From: an uncultured Halieaceae bacterium
Lineage (GTDB): Bacteria; Pseudomonadota; Gammaproteobacteria; Pseudomonadales; Halieaceae
NCBI GenBank assembly: GCA_938074135.1
Contig: CALJFL010000048.1
Coordinates: 1 to 64,000 of the forward strand
Length of the DNA stretch: 64,000 nucleotides
Reading direction: 5' to 3'
The position numbers and the translations under genes are program-made. Below are positions 45,764 to 54,711 of this stretch, piece by piece; positions within the stretch are counted from its first letter, which is position 1; each line of letters begins with the position of its first letter. Under the pieces are notes generated by a model, which was not told the DNA's origin, made no database searches, and saw nothing but the letters and a program-made list of their open reading frames with translations.

Positions 45764-47035
45764 GTGACACAAGACAAACTGGTCATCGACGACCTCGCCA
45801 CCCCCAGGCTGACAGAACAGCAGCGCGCTGCCCTCGATTACTGCGCCACCTTGACCGTGGAATTGACGCCTGAGAGCATACTGGCGGAAGCCCGGGCAGT
45901 GTCGGGATTGGAGGACGCTGGCCCCGCTGGCGCGCTGGACCGATTGGCGCTGTTGTGTGATGAATGGAACAGCGATGAGGAGTTGACCAATCTCGGCCGG
46001 CTCAGCCTGCGCAATAAACTGTTACAGCACGCGACCAGTCGCCTGTTGATTCATGATCTGCTCAAAGCACACCCCGAAATACATGATATTGAAATCCACA
46101 GGCCCATTATTGTCGCAGGGCTACCGCGCTCGGGTACCACCCACCTGCTAAATCTCATGGCCGCCGATTCCCGTTTGCGATCATTACCCCTGTGGGAGTC
46201 CTATGAGCCGGTGCCGCGTCCGTCAGAGTCTGTGGAGCCCGGAGAGGTCGACCCGCGCTACACACGTTGCGAGCAGCAATGGCAGATGATGCAGGGTATG
46301 TCGCCGCTACTGGCTGCCATGCACCCAATGAATCCCGACCATATCCATGAAGAACTCGAACTCATGGGCCCCGATTTCGCGTCCTACAACTACGAGTGGC
46401 TCAGTGTGTCGCCGCGCTGGCGCGATCACTATTACAACACTGACCAGACGCCTCATTACGAGTATATGAAGACAGTTTTGAAGGTGCTTACTTGGCAAGA
46501 TGGCGACCTCACCGGCGCAAATACCCGCTGGGTGCTCAAGTGTCCCCAGCACCTCGAGCAGTTGCCGGTATTACACCAGGTTTTTCCCGACGCCTTTGTT
46601 GCGATCACTCATCGCGATCCGGTGTCCGTTATCCAGTCTGCCATTACGATGCTGGCTTACGGCCAGCGTACCAGTCGCACTCGTGTGGATTTGCCGGCGA
46701 TTCTGGACTACTGGTCAGACCGGATCGAGCACCTGTTGCGAGCCTGCGTCGACGATCGCAGCAAGCTGCCATTCGGACAGAGCCTGGATGTCTTATTCCA
46801 TGAGTTTATGGCGGATGACCTTGGCACCGTCGAGGCGATCTACCATCGGGCCGGGCTAACAATGACGGACGCTGCACAGCAGCAGTTGCAGCAGTACCTG
46901 CTCGACAATCCGCGCGGTAAGCATGGGCAGGTGATCTACCGATTAGAGCAGGACTTCGGTATTGAGCCCGCCGCGTTACGCGAGCGCTTCCGCTTCTATC
47001 TTGACCAGTTTCCGGTGCGAGTCGAGGTGAGATAG
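45764..47035 (+). CDS. Sulfotransferase-family protein, long form
   Basis: 423 residues from GTG 45764 (no strong ribosome site). PAPS-binding loop VAGLPRSGTTHLLNLMAAD at about 117-135 and the 3'-phosphate segment FVAITHRDPVSVIQS. This longer type (with a helical N-terminal part) is frequent in mycobacteria and marine proteobacteria near lipid catabolic genes. Acceptor unknown. Confidence 0.82.
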   Translation: MTQDKLVIDDLATPRLTEQQRAALDYCATLTVELTPESILAEARAVSGLEDAGPAGALDRLALLCDEWNSDEELTNLGRLSLRNKLLQHATSRLLIHDLLKAHPEIHDIEIHRPIIVAGLPRSGTTHLLNLMAADSRLRSLPLWESYEPVPRPSESVEPGEVDPRYTRCEQQWQMMQGMSPLLAAMHPMNPDHIHEELELMGPDFASYNYEWLSVSPRWRDHYYNTDQTPHYEYMKTVLKVLTWQDGDLTGANTRWVLKCPQHLEQLPVLHQVFPDAFVAITHRDPVSVIQSAITMLAYGQRTSRTRVDLPAILDYWSDRIEHLLRACVDDRSKLPFGQSLDVLFHEFMADDLGTVEAIYHRAGLTMTDAAQQQLQQYLLDNPRGKHGQVIYRLEQDFGIEPAALRERFRFYLDQFPVRVEVR

Positions 47036-47103
47036 CCGCTTTCTACGCATTGTCAGCCCCGAAAGAATCGTCCTTCGGCCTTAGCATGGGTGCAGCGCGT
47101 TGA

Positions 47104-48009
47104 TTACCCGGGGACGTTGTACTCGTGGCCCCAGAGGTCGCCGACTGTGCTCACGGTGGGCGTATAGTCATCCCAGTCGATCAGTAGCCCATCGTAGCCG
47201 TATTCCACGGCGATGCCGCCAGGTGCCATGACGTAGAAGCTGCACATATTGTCGTTGACGTGTCGACCCAGGGTGGCGAAGAGTGGCAGACCCGCTTGTT
47301 TAACCCGCTCCAGCGCGCGGCCCACCTCGTCCAGGCTTTCAACCTCAACCATGATGTGGACAACCCCGGCGGGGTGGGGGTGGTTGTAGAGCGCCAGGGA
47401 ATGCTGGCGTGGATTGTCGGCGTGCATGAAATACACCCGGGCCTCGGGGGCGCCCTCGGGCATCGGTGGATACAGGTCGTCGCTGGGTTCCAGACCGATC
47501 AGGTCCTGGTAGAACGCGATGGTCTCCTCGGTGGCCGGTGCAGGCAGTACGGCGTGGCCGAAACCCATGTCGCCAGTGGTCTCATCGCCAGTAATGAACT
47601 GGCGGACACCTACCGGGGATATCAGCGGTGCATAATCCAGCTTCCTGCCGTAATACAACTCCAGCAGGTTGCCGGAGGGGTCGGTAACGGAGGCGAAACC
47701 ACTGACGCAGCGCCCTTCGGCTTGCTCGGCGGTGCCGGCAGTCAGTTCATGGCCGGCGGCGGCCAGTCCCTGGCAGGTCGCCTCCCAGGCCGTCTGGTCG
47801 CGGAACTCAAGGCCACAGGCGAGTAAGCGGTCAGTATCGCCGGGCTCGAGCATGAAGCGGAACGGGTGATCGTCCATTCGGAGGTAGCGAGCGCCCTCGG
47901 TATCTTCCCGGTTGGCATCCATCAGGCCGAGAATGTTGGTGCCGAAGTCCATCCAGGCGGCAGTGTCCGTGGATTGAATTCTCAGGTAACCGATGCTGGC
48001 GACGCCCAT
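47104..48009 (-). CDS. Two-domain VOC protein, type I extradiol dioxygenase-like
   Basis: 301 residues (BphC-type length, about 298). Two vicinal-oxygen-chelate repeats; the metal triad H152, H218 and E269 is intact, and the second-sphere H203, H250 and Y259 align with catalytic residues of biphenyl-2,3-diol dioxygenase. GGAGGAG precedes the ATG. It would cleave a catechol ring. It is divergent from the DUF35 operon and may be co-controlled with it. Confidence 0.8.
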   Translation of the reverse strand: MGVASIGYLRIQSTDTAAWMDFGTNILGLMDANREDTEGARYLRMDDHPFRFMLEPGDTDRLLACGLEFRDQTAWEATCQGLAAAGHELTAGTAEQAEGRCVSGFASVTDPSGNLLELYYGRKLDYAPLISPVGVRQFITGDETTGDMGFGHAVLPAPATEETIAFYQDLIGLEPSDDLYPPMPEGAPEARVYFMHADNPRQHSLALYNHPHPAGVVHIMVEVESLDEVGRALERVKQAGLPLFATLGRHVNDNMCSFYVMAPGGIAVEYGYDGLLIDWDDYTPTVSTVGDLWGHEYNVPG

Positions 48010-48263
48010 TGTGTACTCCTCCTGCGGGTGGTGCGCGGCAGAGTGCTGCCGGGCAAAGTGGCTGGGTATTATGGATTATTTTTGTCCGGGCGACAGAGAT
48101 TCATGCCGATTCACAGCCTGCTGGTATAAGTAAGAGGACCTGCCCTTAGCGCCAGCACCAGGATGAGCGCAAATGTCACAACCACGTGATCCTTCTCGTC
48201 ATTGAGAACAGTCCACCGCTCCGTGATACTCGTGCTCCCTTCATTGATCTATAAAGGAGTGCC

Positions 48264-48710
48264 GTGACTGTGTCGCAGCCGGAAGTCCTAAGCCAGGCCT
48301 TTGAGCTTGGATTCACCTATACACGATCCACCGGGCCTGTGGTCGGCCGATTCCTGACCGCGCTCAGGGATCGTCGCATTATTGGCAATCGCGCCAGCGA
48401 TGGGCGGGTGATTGTGCCGCCCATGGAGTATGACCCTGATACTGCCGAAGCTCTGGATGAATTCGTTGAGGTGGGGCAGGCCGGCGAAATCGTCAGCTGG
48501 TGCTGGGTCAAGCAACCACGAGACGCCCATCCTCTGGATGAGCCCTTTGCCTGGGCGATGATCAGACTCGATGGCGCAGACGTACCCATGGTCCATTGCA
48601 TCAGGGCGGCGAGCGAAGATGCCGTCAAGACTGGCGGTCGGGTCAAGGCCGTGTGGGTCGATGAACCGCGTGGGTTTATCGATGATATCAAGTACTTCGA
48701 GCCGGCTTAG
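48264..48710 (+). CDS. DUF35 OB-fold protein without zinc-ribbon cysteines
   Basis: 148 residues. OB-fold acyl-CoA-associated (DUF35) family with GRVIVPPMEYDP and VKAVWVDEPRGFIDDIKYFEP, but the N-terminal rubredoxin-like zinc ribbon has lost its cysteines (the stretch reads GNRASDGRVIVPP). DUF35 proteins partner SCP-x-type thiolases or retroaldolases (as ChsH2 does Ltp2). Likely non-catalytic half of a DUF35 pair with the next gene, 9 nt away. Confidence 0.8.
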   Translation: MTVSQPEVLSQAFELGFTYTRSTGPVVGRFLTALRDRRIIGNRASDGRVIVPPMEYDPDTAEALDEFVEVGQAGEIVSWCWVKQPRDAHPLDEPFAWAMIRLDGADVPMVHCIRAASEDAVKTGGRVKAVWVDEPRGFIDDIKYFEPA

Positions 48711-48719
48711 GAGAGTGTT

Positions 48720-49247
48720 ATGAGTGAGCAGACCGAGATGATCACCGACATCGAAGCGCCTATCTACCTGAAGTACAACTTCACGGCGGGCCGGGCGCCA
48801 TCGAAATTTCTATCGCGCCTCAAGAAGGGCGAGTTAACCGGCCAGCGTTGTCCCAGCTGTGCCAATGTTTATATTCCACCGCGTGGATCCTGCCCCGCCT
48901 GCGGTGTCGCTACCGAGGAAGAGGTGTTGCTGTCCGACAAAGCAACGGTCCAGTCGTTCACCATCGTCGCCATTCCGATACCCAACAACCCCATAGAGCC
49001 ACCCTATGTGGTGGCCAACCTGGTGGCCGATGGTGCCAATATTGCCTTTATCCATTTGCTCAGCGAGTGCGTGAACGAAGACGTGCATATTGGCCAGCGA
49101 GTGCAGGCGGTATGGAAGCCTGAGGAAGAGTGGGATTATGCGATGGATAACATACGTTACTTCAAACCCCTCGATGAACCGGATGTACCGGTAGACCGGA
49201 TAGGCACAGTGCCTTTCGAGGGTTTGCCCACGGCGTGGGAGGAGTGA
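48720..49247 (+). CDS. DUF35 OB-fold protein with zinc ribbon
   Basis: 175 residues. Zinc ribbon C44-x2-C47 and C58-x2-C61 (QRCPSCANVYIPPRGSCPACG), then the OB fold (VQSFTIVAIPIPNNPIEPPYVVANLVADGAN). Complete counterpart of the preceding gene. Expected to form a complex with the thiolase-fold proteins encoded directly downstream (5 nt). Confidence 0.87.
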   Translation: MSEQTEMITDIEAPIYLKYNFTAGRAPSKFLSRLKKGELTGQRCPSCANVYIPPRGSCPACGVATEEEVLLSDKATVQSFTIVAIPIPNNPIEPPYVVANLVADGANIAFIHLLSECVNEDVHIGQRVQAVWKPEEEWDYAMDNIRYFKPLDEPDVPVDRIGTVPFEGLPTAWEE

Positions 49248-49251
49248 CGCC

Positions 49252-50310
49252 ATGAAAGATATAGCTGTTGTCGCTTATAGCCAATCCGACTGCCTGGCTC
49301 AGGCGGGCGTTGCCAACGAGGTCGAGCTGATTATGCCGCAGCTGCGTGCTGTGTATGACCAGGTTGGCATTAATAATGCCCAGGATGTGGACTTTGTCTG
49401 CTCGGGCAGTTGTGACTATCTTCAGGGCGCCGCTTTCGCCTTTGTCGCGGGAGTGGATGCACTGGGTGCCGTTCCGCCCATCAAGGAATCCCATGTTGAG
49501 ATGGATGCCGCCTGGGCGCTGTTCGAATCGATTCTGAAAATTCGTATGGATCAGGCAGACTCGGCACTGATTTACGGATTCAGTAAATCTTCGCCGGGCG
49601 AGCTGCCTATTGTTCTGTCTCAGCAACTTGACCCCTATTACCTCGCGCCACTGTGGGTAGATTATATTTCCCTGAATGCAATGCAGGCCCGAATCATGCT
49701 TGACCAGGGGCTTATCAGTGAGCGCGATATGGCAGAGGTTGTTGCCCGTTCGCGCAATAACGCACTGTCCAATCCTCATGCGCTGCTCAAGGGAGAGCAC
49801 ACCGTCGATGATGTTCTTGCCGAGGACACCTACCTGTCGCCGTTGCGACGCTCGGACTGTTGCCCGATTTCTGATGGCGCCGCGGCGATGATTATTTGTA
49901 CGCCAGAGAAGGCCAGGGAGTGGGGGGTGCCCTATGCGTTGATTACGGGTATCGATCATCGAATGGAATCCCACAACCTGGGTATGCGTGATCTCACTGA
50001 CTCGGTGTCGACTCGCAAGGCAGCTGCTGCTGCAGGCGTTGCCAGTGGTCAGATCGATGTCGCCGAACTCTACGCGCCGTTCAGCCACCAGGAAATTATT
50101 TTGAGTCGTGCTCTCGGACTCGCCGACGATACCGTAGTGAACCCCAGCGGTGGGGTTCTGGCCGGCAACCTGATGATGGCGTCTGGCATATCCCGAATAG
50201 GGGAAGTGTTCAATCGTATCGTAGCCGGTGAAGCCCGGCGCGGCGTGGCTCACGCGACCAGTGGTGCCTGCCTGCAACATAATCTCGTGACTGTCCTGGA
50301 GGCCGTGTAA
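49252..50310 (+). CDS. Thiolase-fold (SCP-x/Ltp-like) protein lacking the nucleophile Cys, subunit 1
   Basis: 352 residues. SCP-x/lipid-transfer-type thiolase fold: CCPISDGAAAMII (about 203-215), AELYAPFSHQEI, NPSGGVLAGNLMMASG and the C-terminal ATSGACLQHN. The segment that should hold the nucleophile reads SHVEMDAAWALFE, with Met84 where thiolases have Cys. Such Cys-less proteins include the steroid side-chain retroaldolase Ltp2. The stop overlaps the next ATG by one base. Confidence 0.78.
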   Translation: MKDIAVVAYSQSDCLAQAGVANEVELIMPQLRAVYDQVGINNAQDVDFVCSGSCDYLQGAAFAFVAGVDALGAVPPIKESHVEMDAAWALFESILKIRMDQADSALIYGFSKSSPGELPIVLSQQLDPYYLAPLWVDYISLNAMQARIMLDQGLISERDMAEVVARSRNNALSNPHALLKGEHTVDDVLAEDTYLSPLRRSDCCPISDGAAAMIICTPEKAREWGVPYALITGIDHRMESHNLGMRDLTDSVSTRKAAAAAGVASGQIDVAELYAPFSHQEIILSRALGLADDTVVNPSGGVLAGNLMMASGISRIGEVFNRIVAGEARRGVAHATSGACLQHNLVTVLEAV

Positions 50311-51473
50311 TGGCTGAATTAGCAGCAGTGGTTGGCATTGGCCAGACCAGTTATAAGACCAAGCGTGGCGACGTTTCTATCGCCGGGCTGGTGCGCGAGG
50401 CGGCCCAGAATGCGTTGGATGACGCAGGCCTCGGCTTCGACGATATCGATGCGGTCATTATTGGCAAGGCGCCGGATATGTTTGAGGGCATTGTTATGCC
50501 CGAGATCTACCTGGCGGACGCACTCGGTTGCAATGGTAAGCCCATGATGCGTGTGCATACCGCAGGTTCCGTGGGTGGCTCAACTGCTCTGGTTGCAGCG
50601 TCACATGTACAAAGCGGTATGTTCAAGCGGATTCTTACAGTCACTTACGAGAAACAATCCGAATCCAATGCGATGTGGGCCCTGTCTACGCCGCAGCCTT
50701 TCTCGGTTCACCTGAATGCCGGCGCCGGAGGTTATTTTGCGCCGATCATCCGCGAGTACATTCGCCGCTCCAATGCGCCCGCCGATGTCGGGATCAAGGT
50801 CGCGGTGAAGGATCGCCTGCATGGCGCGCGCAATCCGCTGGCCCACCTGCAGAAGCCCGATATCACCATGCAGGAGGTTGAAGAGTCCTTTATGTTGTGG
50901 GATCCGATTCGCTTTCTGGAGGCCTGTCCATCCTCGGACGGCGCCTGCGCCATGGTTATTGCCAATGAAGAGTTGGCCGAGCAGTCGCCTAAAAAGCCCG
51001 CCTGGATACGCGGCGGTGCCATGCGCTCAGAACCAACCATGTATGCTGGCCGGGAAGAAGTGAATCCGCAGGCCGGCCGGGATTGTGCGGCAGATGTTTA
51101 CCGCCAGGCTGGTATTACCGATCCGCGCCGGGATCTCGACTGTGCCGAGGTGTATGTGCCATTCAGTTGGTACGAGCCCATGTGGCTGGAAAACCTGGGC
51201 TTTGCAGAAGAGGGGGAGGGCTGGAAGTTAACAATGGAAGGTGCTACTTCTCTCGATGAGGGCGGCGACATCCCCTGGAATTGTTCGGGCGGCGTACTGT
51301 CCTCAAATCCTATTGGCGCCTCCGGGATGATTCGATTTGCCGAGGCCGCCCGCCAGGTCCGTGGAGACGCCGGCGATCACCAGGTCGAAGGTGCGAAGCT
51401 GGCATTGGGTCACGCCTACGGTGGCGGCGCCCAGTTTTTCTCGATGTGGGTCGTTGGTGCAGAGAAGGCCTGA
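50310..51473 (+). CDS. Thiolase-fold (SCP-x/Ltp-like) protein lacking the nucleophile Cys, subunit 2
   Basis: 387 residues. Same fold: VVGIGQTSYKTK start, CPSSDGACAMVI, CAEVYVPFSWYEP, NCSGGVLSSNPIGASGM and the ALGHAYGGGAQFFSMWV end. At the nucleophile position the sequence is HTAGSVGGSTA, so Ser87 replaces the catalytic Cys. Coupled with subunit 1 it forms a candidate alpha-beta heteromer with the two DUF35 proteins. True reaction: aldolytic or thiolytic C-C cleavage, not decided. Confidence 0.8.
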   Translation: MAELAAVVGIGQTSYKTKRGDVSIAGLVREAAQNALDDAGLGFDDIDAVIIGKAPDMFEGIVMPEIYLADALGCNGKPMMRVHTAGSVGGSTALVAASHVQSGMFKRILTVTYEKQSESNAMWALSTPQPFSVHLNAGAGGYFAPIIREYIRRSNAPADVGIKVAVKDRLHGARNPLAHLQKPDITMQEVEESFMLWDPIRFLEACPSSDGACAMVIANEELAEQSPKKPAWIRGGAMRSEPTMYAGREEVNPQAGRDCAADVYRQAGITDPRRDLDCAEVYVPFSWYEPMWLENLGFAEEGEGWKLTMEGATSLDEGGDIPWNCSGGVLSSNPIGASGMIRFAEAARQVRGDAGDHQVEGAKLALGHAYGGGAQFFSMWVVGAEKA

Positions 51474-51499
51474 CAACAGGTCGCTATAAGGAACTTATA

Positions 51500-53128
51500 A
51501 TGGCAAAGCATTTTAATATCGCTGACATGTTTGAGATGGTTGCCGACAAGGTGCCGTCTCGTGACGCCCTGGTCTGCGGTGATCAGCGGGCCAGCTTCGC
51601 TGATCTCGAGACGCGTTCAAATCGTCTGGCGCACTACCTGAGCGAGCGGGGGGTTAAGGCCGGTGATCATGTCGGCCTCTACCTGTACAACTGTAATGAG
51701 TATCTCGAAGGCATGATGGCCTGCTTCAAGATAAGGGCCGTACCGATCAATGTGAATTATCGCTACGTGCAGGAAGAGTTGCTCTACATCTTCGACAACG
51801 CGGATATGGTGGCCTGCATCCATAACCGTGAGTTCATTCCCCACATCGCAGAAATCCGTGCGTCGGCGCCGGATCTGCACACCTACATTTACGTGAACGA
51901 TGACAGCGATTTTGATCCCGCCGACATTGATACGGCGGAGTTTGAGTCCGTCATGGCAGGCCAGTCCGAGGAACGCGATTTTGGTGAGCGCTCGGATGAT
52001 GATCTTTTCGTACTTTATACCGGTGGTACCACCGGCATGCCCAAGGGCGTGATGTGGCCGCACAAGAGTGTCTTCTTCGCCGCCATGGGTGGCGGTGGCT
52101 GGTTCCATCCCGATGGTGCTGTCACCGAACCCGAACAAATTGCTGATCGGGTGGGCGACTTCCCGATAGTCGGGATGGCGCTGGCGCCCCTGATGCACGG
52201 GGCTTGTTGGTGGTATGCCTGCATCCAGTTACTGGCGGGTAATACCGTCGTTCTGAATCCTGCTCGTTCGCTGGTCGGGGAAGACGTCTGGGATATCGTC
52301 GCCAGGGAAAAGGTCAACGCCTTGTCGATTGTTGGCGACGCGATGGCAGTGCCATTACTTGATTCGCTGGACGCCAACCCGGAGCGTTGGGACCTGAGCT
52401 CTGTGTTCAGTGTGGGTTCCGGTGGAGCGGTTTTCTCGGAAAGCAAACAAGAGGCTTTCCGCCAGCATTTCCCCAACGTTTTTATTACCAATTCCTTTGG
52501 ATCCTCCGAGAGCGGCAATATGGGGATGGACGGCGGTGGCAAGAAAGGCCAGGGCCTGGGCAACGTTGTAAAAAGCGAGTTTATGTCTGTGGTCAGCGAT
52601 GTAGAGGGTCAACCCCATCTACATGTAAAGCCCGGTGACATGGGTATTTTTGCGCGCAGTGGTTTTATCCCGGTGGGTTACTACAACGACCCTGAAAAAA
52701 CCGCTAAAACCATTGTTGAAGTGGATGGGAAACCCTGGTTGCTACTTGGGGACGAAGCGCGGCTGGAAGACGACGGTAGCATCACCGTGTATGGCCGCGG
52801 TTCGAACTGCATCAACAGTGGCGGTGAGAAGATTTTTCCTGAGGAAGTGGAGCAGGCACTGAAGGCCCATCCCGACATTTTTGACTGTCTCGTAGTGGCT
52901 ACGCCAGATGAACGTTTCGGCAGTAAGGTGACGGCCGTAGCGGCCGTGCGTGGCGATGCCCAACTCAATCTGGAATCTGTTCAGGAAGAGGCGCGCAAGC
53001 ACATTGCCGGGTACAAGGTGCCCCGCGAATTACATGTCGTCGAGGTAGTGCCCAGGGCCCCCAGTGGTAAGCCCGCCTACCCCAAGGCGCTGGAAATTGC
53101 CCTGGCGGGTGATCACCGCGTTAACTAG
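51500..53128 (+). CDS. Acyl-CoA synthetase (AMP-forming)
   Basis: 542 residues from ATG 51500 (AAGGAA 9 nt upstream). Adenylate-forming motifs YTGGTTGMPKG at about 172-182, YNDPEKTAKT, LLLGDEARLEDDGSITVYGRG, and C-terminal APSGKPAYPKAL with the adenylation lysine. Activates a carboxylic acid with CoA, the entry step for the products of the surrounding genes. The 5' end is 26 nt from the thiolase gene. Confidence 0.92.
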   Translation: MAKHFNIADMFEMVADKVPSRDALVCGDQRASFADLETRSNRLAHYLSERGVKAGDHVGLYLYNCNEYLEGMMACFKIRAVPINVNYRYVQEELLYIFDNADMVACIHNREFIPHIAEIRASAPDLHTYIYVNDDSDFDPADIDTAEFESVMAGQSEERDFGERSDDDLFVLYTGGTTGMPKGVMWPHKSVFFAAMGGGGWFHPDGAVTEPEQIADRVGDFPIVGMALAPLMHGACWWYACIQLLAGNTVVLNPARSLVGEDVWDIVAREKVNALSIVGDAMAVPLLDSLDANPERWDLSSVFSVGSGGAVFSESKQEAFRQHFPNVFITNSFGSSESGNMGMDGGGKKGQGLGNVVKSEFMSVVSDVEGQPHLHVKPGDMGIFARSGFIPVGYYNDPEKTAKTIVEVDGKPWLLLGDEARLEDDGSITVYGRGSNCINSGGEKIFPEEVEQALKAHPDIFDCLVVATPDERFGSKVTAVAAVRGDAQLNLESVQEEARKHIAGYKVPRELHVVEVVPRAPSGKPAYPKALEIALAGDHRVN

Positions 53129-53144
53129 CCAGAAGGAGAAAGCC

Positions 53145-53963
53145 GTGGCTGAACTGCCCATAAGCACCAGCAATTGCATCATCGAGCAGGATGGCCACGT
53201 GCTGATTGTTACCTTGAATCGACCGGAGGCGAAAAACGCCTTCAGCCCGGAGATGCTCCTGGGGATGTACAAGGCATGGCGCCTGCTGGAAGAAGATGAT
53301 GGGCTCTACTGTGCCATCCTCACCGCCAACGGCGATACGTTCTGTGCGGGTATGGATCTTAAGGCTGGCGCGGACGGTGAACAGCGTTCCACCGACGAGT
53401 TTATGGCGCTGATGGCCGAGGTCCCCAATATCCATTGGCAAGCGCTGTTGCGTGATAACAGACCCAATAAACCGATTATCCTTGCTGTCGAAGGCTACGC
53501 ATTGGCCGGCGGTACGGAAATACTGCAAGGTACAGATATACGTGTTGGTGCCGACAACGCGATTTTCGGTGTTACCGAAGTGGCCCGGGGCCTGTACCCC
53601 ATGTCAGGTTCCACAGTTCGTCTGCGCCGACAGATTCCCTACTGTCTGGCCGCCGAGATGTTGTTGTGCGGCGACCATATCACCGCAGACCAGGCACTTC
53701 AGTTTGGGCTTATCAATCGGGTGGTGCCCGCCGGTACCACTCTGGCAGTGGCCCGCGAGTTCGCCGCCAAAATCTGCGCCAATGGACCGCTGGCTGTAAA
53801 AGCAGTTACCCGCTCATTGCGTGAACACCAGGAGTGCATGTCAGAGGAAGACGCCATGGTGGCCTCGGATGAGTTGGCCGGCCCGGTGTTCGCTTCGACC
53901 GACGCCCGCGAGGGGATGAAGGCCTTCAAGGAAAAGCGGCCGGCAAACTTTACCGGCAGCTGA
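53145..53963 (+). CDS. Enoyl-CoA hydratase/isomerase (crotonase) family
   Basis: 272 residues from GTG 53145 (AGAAGGAG upstream). Crotonase signature: DTFCAGMDLKAG and EGYALAGGTEILQGTDIR, oxyanion-hole glycines conserved. Second-glutamate position reads FGVTEVARGLYPMSG. Hydrates or isomerises an enoyl-CoA in the same operon as the acyl-CoA synthetase. Confidence 0.9.
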   Translation: MAELPISTSNCIIEQDGHVLIVTLNRPEAKNAFSPEMLLGMYKAWRLLEEDDGLYCAILTANGDTFCAGMDLKAGADGEQRSTDEFMALMAEVPNIHWQALLRDNRPNKPIILAVEGYALAGGTEILQGTDIRVGADNAIFGVTEVARGLYPMSGSTVRLRRQIPYCLAAEMLLCGDHITADQALQFGLINRVVPAGTTLAVAREFAAKICANGPLAVKAVTRSLREHQECMSEEDAMVASDELAGPVFASTDAREGMKAFKEKRPANFTGS

Positions 53964-54023
53964 CTGGTACCCCTGCCTTGCAGGCTTCATAATAGCGCTC
54001 CCGCATTCCATGGATAGCAAACG

Positions 54024-54698
54024 ATGACAGATACAGCCAGGGTGTTTAACGAGGTTGTAGCGCAGCGGCGTTCACTGCGCGCATTTTTGCCGGAGCCGGT
54101 GTCGCAAGAGGTTCTGGACGAGGTGTTTGGCATAGCGTTGCGTGCACCCAGTAACTGCAATAGCCAGCCCTGGCTGGTGCATGTTGTGTCAGGTGCAAAG
54201 CTTAATGACCTGCGTGCAACCTTGCCCGGTCGCTTTCTTGCCGGCGAACTGAGCCTGGATTTCCCCTACGACGGTAAATATGAGGGCGTTTACAAGGAGC
54301 GCCAGTATGGTGCAGCGCAGGCGCTCTACGATGCCCTGGGTATCGCCCGGGAAGAGAAGGACCGCAGGCAGCAGGCCTTCATGCGCAACTTTACTTTTTT
54401 CGATGCGCCGCATCTTGCTTTATTGTTTCTGCCGGAGCCCTTTGGGCTACGCGAAGCTGCCGATCTCGGCATGTTTGCCCAGACGATTATGCTTGGCTTG
54501 ACTGCCCATGGCCTGGGCAGTTGCCCGCAGACGGCCCTGAGTTTTCATGCCGATTACCTGCGCGAGCAGTTGTCCATAGATGCCAGCAATAAACTGATGT
54601 TTGGTATTTCCTTTGGTCATCCTGCCACCGAAGATCCCGCCAACCAATGTGTCACCGACAGGGCTGATCTCAGCGATGTCGTGACCTTTCACTCCTGA
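54024..54698 (+). CDS. Nitroreductase-family FMN oxidoreductase
   Basis: 224 residues. Nitroreductase fold: FNEVVAQRRSLRAFLPEPV, APSNCNSQPW, and ADLGMFAQTIMLGLTAHGLGSCPQTALSF. FMN/NAD(P)H-dependent reduction of nitro, enone or quinone groups. Between two crotonase genes, 61 nt after the first and 13 nt before the second, so probably part of the catabolic run. Confidence 0.88.
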   Translation: MTDTARVFNEVVAQRRSLRAFLPEPVSQEVLDEVFGIALRAPSNCNSQPWLVHVVSGAKLNDLRATLPGRFLAGELSLDFPYDGKYEGVYKERQYGAAQALYDALGIAREEKDRRQQAFMRNFTFFDAPHLALLFLPEPFGLREAADLGMFAQTIMLGLTAHGLGSCPQTALSFHADYLREQLSIDASNKLMFGISFGHPATEDPANQCVTDRADLSDVVTFHS

Positions 54699-54711
54699 CA
54701 GGAGGCTACCC

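Noticed and set aside
49162..50280. 372-codon open frame opposite the first thiolase-fold gene
   Set aside because: Antisense frame; low-complexity His/Arg-rich product typical of reversed high-GC coding DNA.
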